Source: an uncultured Clostridia bacterium
Lineage (GTDB): Bacteria; Bacillota; Clostridia; Oscillospirales; Ruminococcaceae
Reading direction: 5' to 3'
Length of the DNA: 48,025 nucleotides
NCBI GenBank assembly: GCA_944386445.1
Contig: CALXBD010000131.1
Coordinates: forward strand, 1-48,025
The notes under the pieces were generated by a model that saw only the letters and a program-made list of their open reading frames with translations, ran no database searches and had not been told where the DNA came from. Position 1 is the stretch's first letter; each line of letters opens with the position of its first letter. Below, in pieces: positions 42,389 to 48,025 of this stretch. Made by a program: the position numbers and the translations under genes.

Positions 42389-42929
42389 ATCATGGGATCT
42401 GATCCGTCCGACTTTTGTGTTGGTCATTATCTGCCTGGTGATTTCCGCTGCGCTGGCGCTGACCTATAATCTGGCAGGAGTCGCTGACCTTGCAAACGCG
42501 GGCTACTCCGCTGAGCAATTGGCAGAGTTTTCCGCGTCGGCACTGCCTGAAGCGGATGAACTCCAGAAGGTTGATGTCTCTGTTGAAGACGAGGACTTCC
42601 ATTCTGTGTATAAGGCTGCCAACGGCGCCGGAATGGCAATTGTAGTCGTCACAAAAGGATATAACTCTGACGGCATGACTGTTATGTATGGCTTTAACCC
42701 CGATGGCGTCATGCAGGGAATTTACGTGATTGCCCAGGAGGAAACGCCCGGTATCGGCGATAAAGTCACCACCGACACGGAGTATCTCAGCCGTTTTGCA
42801 GGCCAGTCTGCCGATTCCTTCCAGGTGGACACCGTCGCCGGCGCGACGAAAACTTCTACCGGCCTGATTAACGGAGCAAAACGCGCATTTGAACTCTTTG
42901 AGCAGTTAAAAGGGGAGGTGCTTGGCTGA
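42381..42929 (+). CDS. rnfG: Rnf electron transport complex subunit G
   Basis: 182 residues: one N-terminal TM (TFVLVIICLVISAALALTYNL) and an extracellular FMN-binding domain. AGATKTST (153-160) is the ApbE-type flavinylation motif near the C-terminus; ETPGIGDKVTT is the typical loop before it. It passes electrons between RnfD and the other flavin/cluster sites. ATG 42381 follows GGTGGAG within the rnfD end. Its stop TGA shares one base with the rnfE start. Confidence 0.95.
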   Translation: MRKSWDLIRPTFVLVIICLVISAALALTYNLAGVADLANAGYSAEQLAEFSASALPEADELQKVDVSVEDEDFHSVYKAANGAGMAIVVVTKGYNSDGMTVMYGFNPDGVMQGIYVIAQEETPGIGDKVTTDTEYLSRFAGQSADSFQVDTVAGATKTSTGLINGAKRAFELFEQLKGEVLG

Positions 42930-43615
42930 TGAGTTCACTGAAAGAATTTACAAAGGGTATAATTAAGGAAAATCCTACACTTGTTATGCTCTTGGGCACC
43001 TGTCCGACATTGGCTATGACGACTCAGGCTATCAATGGCTTGGGAATGGGAATCGCAACGACCTTCGTTTTGCTGGGATCCTGCGTTGTAATCTCTCTGC
43101 TGAAAAGGCTGATCCCTGATCAGGTGCGGCTGCCTGCTTATATCGTGATTATTGCCGGATTCGTTACTCTGGTCAGCTTCCTTTTGCAGGTGTATGTGCC
43201 GGACCTTTACAGCACACTGGGTGTTTTCCTGTCGTTGATTACAGTTAACTGTATCATTCTCGGACGTGCGGAGGCTTTTGCAAGCAAAAACTCTGTAGGC
43301 CGTTCCGCATTGGACGCTCTGGGAATGGGAGTCGGATTTACCTTAGCCCTGGTTCTGATGGGCTCAATTCGTGAGATCCTGGGATTCGGAACCTGGTTTG
43401 GTGTTGACCTCACCTTCGGTGTGCTGGAGCCCATTGGACTGTTTTCCATGCCGGCAGGCGGATTTATGGTCTTTGGCTTCTTGGTGGCTGTGGTCAACCG
43501 CTTAAGTCATTATCAGATTTCCAAAAAGAAGATGGGCTGCGAAAATTGTCCTGGCCGTGCCGGTTGCGGCGGACACTGTGGCACCGTCTCCAAAACGGAA
43601 GGGGAGGGAAAATAA
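42929..43615 (+). CDS. rnfE: Rnf electron transport complex subunit E with Cys-rich tail
   Basis: 228 residues, six TMs, one half of the RnfA/RnfE membrane core. Cys25 (LLGTCPTLAM) and Cys108 (TVNCIIL) are the ligands that, with two Cys of RnfA, hold an [Fe-S] cluster in the membrane. After the last TM there is an added soluble tail with Cys204, 207, 213 and 217 (GCENCPGRAGCGGHCG), which is not part of the standard RnfE core and could bind metal. The start overlaps the rnfG stop. Confidence 0.95.
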   Translation: MSSLKEFTKGIIKENPTLVMLLGTCPTLAMTTQAINGLGMGIATTFVLLGSCVVISLLKRLIPDQVRLPAYIVIIAGFVTLVSFLLQVYVPDLYSTLGVFLSLITVNCIILGRAEAFASKNSVGRSALDALGMGVGFTLALVLMGSIREILGFGTWFGVDLTFGVLEPIGLFSMPAGGFMVFGFLVAVVNRLSHYQISKKKMGCENCPGRAGCGGHCGTVSKTEGEGK

Positions 43616-44218
43616 ATGAAAGAATACCTGATGATCCTGTTCAGCGCCGTTTTGGTGGATAACTTCGTCCTTTCCAAATTTATGGGCATCTGCCCTTTTA
43701 TCGGCGTTTCAAAAAAGACCAGTTCCGCCTTCGGAATGAGTGTGGCGGTTACCTTCGTTATGGTGATGTCTACGGCTCTGACCTGGCCGATTTACAGATA
43801 TATCCTGGTTCCGGAAAACGGTGCATGGGATTTGGGCTATCTGAAAACGCTTGCCTTTATCCTGGTCATCGCTTTGTTTGTACAGCTGGTAGAAATCCTG
43901 ATTAAACGGTTTATGCCGCCCCTTTACAAATCTTTGGGCATTTATCTGCCGCTGATTACGACGAACTGTGCGGTTTTAGGCGTGACTATCCTGAATATTG
44001 ACGCCGAGTATGATTTCGCGCAGTCACTGTTCAATGCGTTGGGAGCCGGGTTAGGCTTTATGGTAGCATTGTTGCTGTTCTCAGGCGTCCGGGAGCGGAT
44101 TGAACGGGCTGACGTGCCGAAAATGTTCAAGGGCGTTCCGGCAGCCTTGGTAGCAGCCGGAATCGTCGCGGCCTCATTTACGGGCTTCGGCGGTATCGTA
44201 GAAAATCTCTTTGGCTGA
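43616..44218 (+). CDS. rnfA: Rnf electron transport complex subunit A
   Basis: 200 residues, six TMs; pseudosymmetric partner of RnfE. LSKFMGICPFIGVSKK (Cys26) and LPLITTNCAVLGV (Cys near 120) provide cluster ligands, and VDNFVLSKFMG is a hallmark. GGGGAGGG lies at the end of rnfE, and the ATG directly follows the rnfE TAA. Confidence 0.96.
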   Translation: MKEYLMILFSAVLVDNFVLSKFMGICPFIGVSKKTSSAFGMSVAVTFVMVMSTALTWPIYRYILVPENGAWDLGYLKTLAFILVIALFVQLVEILIKRFMPPLYKSLGIYLPLITTNCAVLGVTILNIDAEYDFAQSLFNALGAGLGFMVALLLFSGVRERIERADVPKMFKGVPAALVAAGIVAASFTGFGGIVENLFG

Positions 44219-44239
44219 GCCTGGAAAGGATGATGACAA

Positions 44240-45025
44240 ATGGAATATTTGGTTCCGATTCTACTCTTTGTAGGGCTTGGCCTGCTGGCTGGAATCCTGC
44301 TGACCGTGTTTTCCAGAGTGTTTGCGGTGGAACAGGATGAGAGGGCGGTGAAGGTTCGGGAGGTCCTGCCCGGCGCCAACTGCGGTGCTTGCGGCTATGC
44401 CGGCTGCGACGCCTATGCGGAAGCTGTGGCAAAGGGCGCAAAACCCAATGCCTGTATCCCGGGCGGTACGGACGTAGCGCGCCAGGTCAGTGAGATTATG
44501 GGGGTCGCATTTGAAGGGGTGGCAGCAAAAAAGGCCACGATCCGCTGTAACGGCAACTGCCATGTGACCTCGGATAAGTATGTTTATACCGGAGAACCTA
44601 CCTGCGCGGCTTGCAACGTCCTTTACAGCGGCCGCAGCACCTGTACTTCCGGATGCCTGGGCTTCGGGGACTGCGCAAAAGTATGTCCCTACGGAGCAAT
44701 CACTGTAGCGGACGGAGTGGCGGTTGTGAACCGGCAGCTTTGTACCGGCTGCGGGCTTTGCGTGAAAGCATGTCCGAATGGATTGATCGAGGTCTTTGAC
44801 GAAACTCAGAAAGTAGAGGTTATCTGCTCCAGTGTGTTCAACACCAAGGCAACTTTGGCAATCTGTAAAAACGGCTGTATTGCCTGCAAAAAATGCGAGC
44901 GTACCTGTCCCAGCGATGCGATTCATGTGAAGGACAACCATGCTTCTGTGGATCACGACAAATGTACCGGCTGTGGCGCCTGCGTGGAAGGATGCCCCAC
45001 TCACTGTATCCACATCCTTGATTAG
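44240..45025 (+). CDS. rnfB: Rnf electron transport complex subunit B
   Basis: 261 residues. Ferredoxin-oxidising subunit: N-terminal TM, then the RnfB-type [4Fe-4S] domain (Cys48, 51, 56, 72: NCGACGYAGCDAYAEA), and ferredoxin-type clusters with CTSGCLGFGDCAKVCPYGAI, CTGCGLCVKACPNGLI, CIACKKCERTCPSDAI and CTGCGACVEGCPTHCI. Last gene of the rnfCDGEAB order typical of Clostridia. AAAGGATG precedes ATG 44240. Confidence 0.96.
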   Translation: MEYLVPILLFVGLGLLAGILLTVFSRVFAVEQDERAVKVREVLPGANCGACGYAGCDAYAEAVAKGAKPNACIPGGTDVARQVSEIMGVAFEGVAAKKATIRCNGNCHVTSDKYVYTGEPTCAACNVLYSGRSTCTSGCLGFGDCAKVCPYGAITVADGVAVVNRQLCTGCGLCVKACPNGLIEVFDETQKVEVICSSVFNTKATLAICKNGCIACKKCERTCPSDAIHVKDNHASVDHDKCTGCGACVEGCPTHCIHILD

Positions 45026-45032
45026 AAAAGTT

Positions 45033-45076
45033 CAAATTTCCCGTGCCTTGAGCAATCAGGGTGCGGGATTTTCTTT
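45033..45076 (+). terminator. Terminator of the rnf cluster
   Basis: 8-bp stem with two wobble pairs (CCCGTGCC / GGTGCGGG), extended by an A/T stretch, 11-nt loop and a T-rich end, starting 8 bp after the rnfB stop. Confidence 0.7.
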
Positions 45077-45103
45077 GTCTAAAAGACATCTGTGCTTTGA
45101 TGA

Positions 45104-45132
45104 TTGACAAGTGAAGGTAAATGTGCTATCAT
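45104..45132 (+). promoter_or_regulatory. Upstream promoter of apgM (P1)
   Basis: Perfect TTGACA at 45104-45109, a 17-bp spacer, TATCAT at 45127-45132. A bulged inverted repeat (TTTGTGAA ... TTCACAAA, 45143-45175) with an inner AATAC/GTATT hairpin lies at the expected RNA 5' end. Confidence 0.7.
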
Positions 45133-45263
45133 AAAACCATCGTTTGTGAATTAAATACGATTGTATTTTCACAAAAGACAAATTTGACAATCCGTTCAAA
45201 AAATTCAAAATACAGCAACAAGTGTTCGCCTACAAAAGAATAAAATAATCATAGTGATTTTTA

Positions 45264-45292
45264 TTGACGGACAGTTCGAAACCTGCTATAAT
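45264..45292 (+). promoter_or_regulatory. Proximal promoter of apgM (P2)
   Basis: TTGACG at 45264-45269, a 17-bp spacer, perfect TATAAT at 45287-45292, 28 bp ahead of the start codon. Confidence 0.8.
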
Positions 45293-45320
45293 AATGAATG
45301 GATTTTAATGAGGTGGATTC

Positions 45321-46523
45321 ATGAAATACCTGGTTCTGCTTTGTGACGGCATGGCGGATACCCCCGTTCCGGAATTGAACGGGAAAACTCCTATGGAAGC
45401 AGCTTGTAAACCTAATATGGACGCTTTGGCGAAAGCAGCCTTGGTGGGTATGGCTAAAACTGTCCCTGATGGGATGAAGCCCGGAAGCGATGTGGCAAAT
45501 CTTTCGGCGCTGGGATATCATCCGGCAGAGTGCTACACCGGTCGTTCTCCCCTGGAAGCCGCCAGCATCGGCGTAGACCTGGCTCCGGATGAATACGCGA
45601 TCCGCTGCAATTTGGTTACCCTCAGCGATGAACCGGATTACCGGGATAAGACTATGGTGGATTACTGCGGCGGTGATATCTCAACTGCGGAGGCGGCACA
45701 GCTGGTGGAATATCTGTGCCAGTATCTGCCGGAGGGAATTCAGCTGTATGCCGGTGTCAGCTACAGGCACTGTCTGGTTTGGAAAAATCCGGCAGAGGAT
45801 TTGGGTGAGCTGACCCCTCCTCACGATATTTCGGGGCGGAAGGTGAGAGAATATTTGCCTGATCCGGATAAGGCCGGGCTGCTGCTGCAGTTGATGGAGA
45901 AAAGCTATGAGCTGTTGAAGGATCATCCCATTAATCGGAAGCGCATGGCAGAAGGAAAGCATCCTGCGAATTCCATGTGGTTGTGGGGACAGGGGCGAAA
46001 AGCTGCATTGCAGCCGTTTGCTGAATTGTACGGTGTGAAGGCGAGTGTCATTTCTGCCGTTGACCTGATTAAGGGCATCGGAGTTTTGGCTAAGATGGAC
46101 GTTGTAGAAGTACCTGGTGCAACCGGCTACATCGATACCAACTTCGAGGGAAAAGCCGCCGCTGCCATTCGGGCATTCCAGCAGGGACAGGATCTGGTGT
46201 ATGTCCATGTGGAGGCCCCGGACGAATGCGGACATCGCGGAGAAATCGCCAACAAGGTTCGATCCATTGAGTTGATTGATGAGAAAATTCTCGGACCTGT
46301 ATGGCAGGCACTGAAACAGATGGGGGATTACCGCATTATGGTGCTGCCGGATCATCCGACTCCTTTGGCGACCAAAACGCATTCCGCAGAGCCTGTGCCA
46401 TACCTGATTTACGACAGCAGAGAGCCCAGAGAAGGTGTTGACAGTTTTACAGAATCCACTGCCAGGAAGCAGGGACATGATGTGCCGGATGCTTCTGCCC
46501 TCATGAGAACCCTAATCAGATAA
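45321..46523 (+). CDS. apgM: Cofactor-independent phosphoglycerate mutase, archaeal type
   Basis: Interconverts 2- and 3-phosphoglycerate without 2,3-bisphosphoglycerate, in glycolysis. 400 residues of the ApgM branch of the alkaline-phosphatase superfamily. Start LLCDGMADTPVPELNGKTPMEAA has the first metal Asp; GSDVANLSALGY carries the phosphoserine position; VEAPDECGHRGEIANKV and VLPDHPTPLATKTHS hold the remaining metal ligands. GAGGTG precedes ATG 45321. It may act instead of, or beside, GpmI elsewhere in the genome. Confidence 0.94.
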   Translation: MKYLVLLCDGMADTPVPELNGKTPMEAACKPNMDALAKAALVGMAKTVPDGMKPGSDVANLSALGYHPAECYTGRSPLEAASIGVDLAPDEYAIRCNLVTLSDEPDYRDKTMVDYCGGDISTAEAAQLVEYLCQYLPEGIQLYAGVSYRHCLVWKNPAEDLGELTPPHDISGRKVREYLPDPDKAGLLLQLMEKSYELLKDHPINRKRMAEGKHPANSMWLWGQGRKAALQPFAELYGVKASVISAVDLIKGIGVLAKMDVVEVPGATGYIDTNFEGKAAAAIRAFQQGQDLVYVHVEAPDECGHRGEIANKVRSIELIDEKILGPVWQALKQMGDYRIMVLPDHPTPLATKTHSAEPVPYLIYDSREPREGVDSFTESTARKQGHDVPDASALMRTLIR

Positions 46524-46577
46524 CGGTTTCCCGACGGCCGGCATCCGGCGGGCAGCCCGCAGAAAAGGTGACGTTTT

Positions 46578-47489
46578 GTGCTGAAAAGCAAGGGGAAGGA
46601 ACTGGCGCTGGATGCGCTGCATTTGATTGTAGGGACTTTTATATACGCTGGAGGAATATACTGTTTTACTGCGCCCAATGAAATTGCTCCCGGAGGCGTC
46701 AGCGGCCTTTCAACCATGATTAATGCGCTGACAAAAATTCCGATGGGCGTTTTGACAATGTGTATCAATGTTCCGCTGCTGCTGCTGGCGTTTTTCTTTG
46801 TGGGAAAACGGTTTGCCATAAAAACTCTGATATCAATCAGCCTTATATCCGCTTTTATGGACCTTGTATTTGTCCATTTTCCGGTTTACAAGGGGGATAT
46901 GATCCTTGGTGCCGTCTTTGGAGGTGCCTGTATGGGAGCAGGACTTGCATTGGTATTTATGCGGGACTTTACTACCGGCGGAAGTGATATCGTAGCAAAA
47001 TTGGTCCAGGTCAAACGTCCGGATATGCAGATGGGACAGATGATTTTGATAGTTGATATCTGCGTTGTGCTGTCTTCCGGTTTTGTTTACGGGCGGATCG
47101 AATCTGTTCTTTATGCTGGAATTACGATATTTATCTATACGCAGGTGGTAGATTTTGTCCTTTACCGCAAGGGCAGCGGAAAGGTGATTTTCATAATCTC
47201 ACGGGAGGGAAAGGAAATCGCCCGGCGTATTATTTTGGAATGTCACCGCGGCGTTACAATTTTAAATGGACGGGGAGCTTATACGGGAGTTCCCAGCAAT
47301 GTTCTGATTGTAGCAATCCGTACACGGGACTATTACCGGTTGAAAACTGTGACAGAGGATGTTGATGATCGGGCATTTATTATTGCGTCGGACTGCGGCG
47401 AAATTCATGGGAACGGATTCCGGCCCGGGGATTTGCCGGAAGTGGCAGCCGCCGACTGGAACAGCGGCGTTGCGGAAGAAGATCAGTAA
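46578..47489 (+). CDS. YitT family membrane protein
   Basis: 303 residues: five to six TMs in the N-terminal 200 residues (DUF161: LIVGTFIYAGGIYCFTAPNEIAPGGVSGLS; MRDFTTGGSDIVAKL) and a C-terminal DUF2179 domain (VIFIISREGKEIARRIILE; RGVTILNGRGAYTG) in the cytoplasm. Function of the family is not established. GTG start at 46578 preceded by AAAAGGTGA. It follows apgM by 54 bp and may share its transcript. Confidence 0.9.
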   Translation: MLKSKGKELALDALHLIVGTFIYAGGIYCFTAPNEIAPGGVSGLSTMINALTKIPMGVLTMCINVPLLLLAFFFVGKRFAIKTLISISLISAFMDLVFVHFPVYKGDMILGAVFGGACMGAGLALVFMRDFTTGGSDIVAKLVQVKRPDMQMGQMILIVDICVVLSSGFVYGRIESVLYAGITIFIYTQVVDFVLYRKGSGKVIFIISREGKEIARRIILECHRGVTILNGRGAYTGVPSNVLIVAIRTRDYYRLKTVTEDVDDRAFIIASDCGEIHGNGFRPGDLPEVAAADWNSGVAEEDQ

Positions 47490-47495
47490 CTACAT

Positions 47496-47545
47496 ATTCT
47501 CCGGAGCCGGATTTTGAATAAAAAGGCTCCGGAGAATCATTTTTG
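47496..47545 (+). terminator. Terminator of apgM-yitT
   Basis: 13-bp stem (ATTCTCCGGAGCC / GGCTCCGGAGAAT) with a 16-nt loop and TTTTT shortly after. Confidence 0.8.
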
Positions 47546-47574
47546 CTGGCATGTTTTTGAAAAATGCATATACT
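47546..47574 (+). promoter_or_regulatory. Possible promoter of the 53-residue protein
   Basis: CTGGCA at 47546-47551, a 17-bp spacer and TATACT at 47569-47574. The -35 matches only 4 of 6. Confidence 0.4.
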
Positions 47575-47593
47575 GGTGCAAGGGGGGAGTGTG

Positions 47594-47755
47594 ATGAATT
47601 GTGCGGAAAGTGCTGTAGTGGCAGCAGCGGCATTGTCAGCAGCATTGGCTAAGGGACGTAGCGCTGAAGAATTAAGTCTGTTGGGAAATTTACTGATGAT
47701 GGTAGGTCAAAACCTTGCCACCATGGCGGAAATTCAGTCCATACAGGGCGAATAA
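47594..47755 (+). CDS. Small helical protein of unknown function (53 residues)
   Basis: Starts at ATG 47594 behind a very strong AGGGGGGAG. The chain is Ala-rich and amphipathic (AAAALSAALAKGRSAEELSLL, then NLLMMVGQNLATMAEIQ), with one Cys at position 3 and no TM-length hydrophobic run. The strong RBS and a terminator just upstream argue that it is a real gene. I do not recognise a named family with certainty. Confidence 0.65.
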   Translation: MNCAESAVVAAAALSAALAKGRSAEELSLLGNLLMMVGQNLATMAEIQSIQGE

Positions 47756-47787
47756 AAGGTAAATTAGGAGGAATTTTGAAAAATCAC

Positions 47788-47816
47788 TTGCAAAATCGAG
47801 AGAAGTATGATATACT
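47788..47816 (+). promoter_or_regulatory. Sigma-A promoter of tRNA-Pro
   Basis: TTGCAA at 47788-47793, a 17-bp spacer, TATACT at 47811-47816, placing the start just ahead of the tRNA at 47828. Confidence 0.75.
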
Positions 47817-47827
47817 TTAAAAGTCGT

Positions 47828-47903
47828 CTGGGTGTGGCGCAGATGGTAGCGCGCTACCTTGGGGTGGTAGAGGCCGCTGGTTCAAATCCAGTCACTCAGA
47901 CCA
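47828..47903 (+). tRNA. tRNA-Pro (anticodon GGG)
   Basis: 76 nt with encoded CCA. Acceptor CTGGGTG pairs with CACTCAG (one G-T); anticodon stem CTACC/GGTAG encloses the loop TTGGGGT, anticodon GGG, reading CCC/CCT; T-arm GCTGG-TTCAAAT-CCAGT. Discriminator A. Confidence 0.96.
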
Positions 47904-47940
47904 GTTTGAATGTTCATAACGCAACTGAACATTCCTATGT

Positions 47941-47972
47941 AAAGGAGTAGTCCGAAAGGGCTGCTCCTTTTC
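47941..47972. terminator. Terminator after tRNA-Pro
   Basis: Stem AAAGGAGTAGTCC / GGGCTGCTCCTTT with a GAAA tetraloop and wobble pairs, followed by TTTCTCG. It may also serve a minus-strand gene to its right. Confidence 0.8.
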
Positions 47973-47976
47973 TCGT

Positions 47977-48025
47977 TTATCCGGCTTTCCCAACCAGATA
48001 TTCTATTTCTACGCCCTGTCTGCTG
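47977..48025 (-). CDS. Possible C-terminal end of a minus-strand gene (partial)
   Basis: The minus strand entering from the right edge reads SRQGVEIEYLVGKAG and then TAA at 47979-47977, directly ahead of a terminator-like hairpin. The fragment is too short to identify; chance is possible. Confidence 0.3.
   Translation of the reverse strand, partial: SRQGVEIEYLVGKAG

Noticed and set aside
41603..42427. 274-residue open frame on the minus strand
   Set aside because: Antisense shadow of rnfD; no RBS and no recognisable protein features.
45681..46478. 265-residue open frame on the minus strand
   Set aside because: Antisense shadow of apgM.
1..48025. Search for CRISPR arrays, IS elements, integrase genes, attachment sites and prophage
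   Set aside because: No regularly spaced repeats, no terminal inverted repeats with a transposase, and no phage-like genes were seen. The single tRNA gene is not flanked by a direct repeat or integrase inside the window.

Overview
The window looks like chromosome of an anaerobic, spore-forming Firmicute (class Clostridia; the overall gene set suggests Oscillospirales/Ruminococcaceae-type bacteria). Reasons: a complete Rnf ion-pumping ferredoxin:NAD oxidoreductase in the order C-D-G-E-A-B, sporulation genes (a cwlJ-gerQ pair and spoIIID), two-subunit L-serine dehydratase, archaeal-type cofactor-independent phosphoglycerate mutase, strong Shine-Dalgarno sites, TTG starts, and many sigma-A promoters with 17-bp spacers. 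No transposase, integrase, phage gene or CRISPR array was seen. Genus cannot be named from the sequence.

Layout. 1-3.65 kb (minus strand): asnS (cut by the left edge) with its own promoter, behind an operon of sdaAB, sdaAA and a TIM-barrel sugar isomerase-like gene. 3.65-9.88 kb (plus): a decayed glycan-uptake locus. An ABC permease is fused in frame to the tail of a solute-binding protein, a YesM-type sensor kinase carries three frame changes, and its YesN-type response regulator has lost its DNA-binding end and runs into the tail of a GH20 hexosaminidase. An apparently intact deacetylase-like gene and a DegT-family aminotransferase follow. 11.3-13.7 kb (minus): galE, and a cobalamin-riboswitch unit encoding a transcobalamin-like DUF4430 protein and an ECF S component. 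13.8-20.5 kb (plus): ymfF-ymfH, lgt-folD, and a PASTA-domain protein whose kinase domain appears catalytically dead. 20.5-24.3 kb (minus): an HscC-type Hsp70, a membrane J-domain protein and an SseB-domain membrane protein, convergent with the pseudokinase.

24.4-29.9 kb: cwlJ-gerQ, mnmM-pcp, spoIIID, a small HEAT-repeat protein, and an uxaC/sugar-isomerase operon. 30-34.7 kb: a membrane-tethered MerR-type regulator with a dyad inside its own promoter, and a MoxR ATPase-DUF58-membrane protein operon. 34.7-37.9 kb (minus): an LTA-synthase-like phosphotransferase, an SGNH hydrolase and an FMN-binding lipoprotein. 38-45 kb (plus): apbE, a NusG-II-domain protein, a Gx transporter and rnfCDGEAB. 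ApbE should attach FMN to RnfD, RnfG and probably the divergent lipoprotein, so this is one flavin-electron-transfer neighbourhood. 45.1-48 kb: apgM behind two promoters, a YitT-family protein, a 53-residue protein, tRNA-Pro(GGG), and the possible tail of one more minus-strand gene.

Most of the window is ordinary housekeeping. The unusual parts are the collapsed sugar locus, the pseudokinase facing an Hsp70/J/SseB operon, the riboswitch-controlled B12 uptake pair, and the membrane-anchored MerR protein. All functions are read from sequence by eye; no database search was run.
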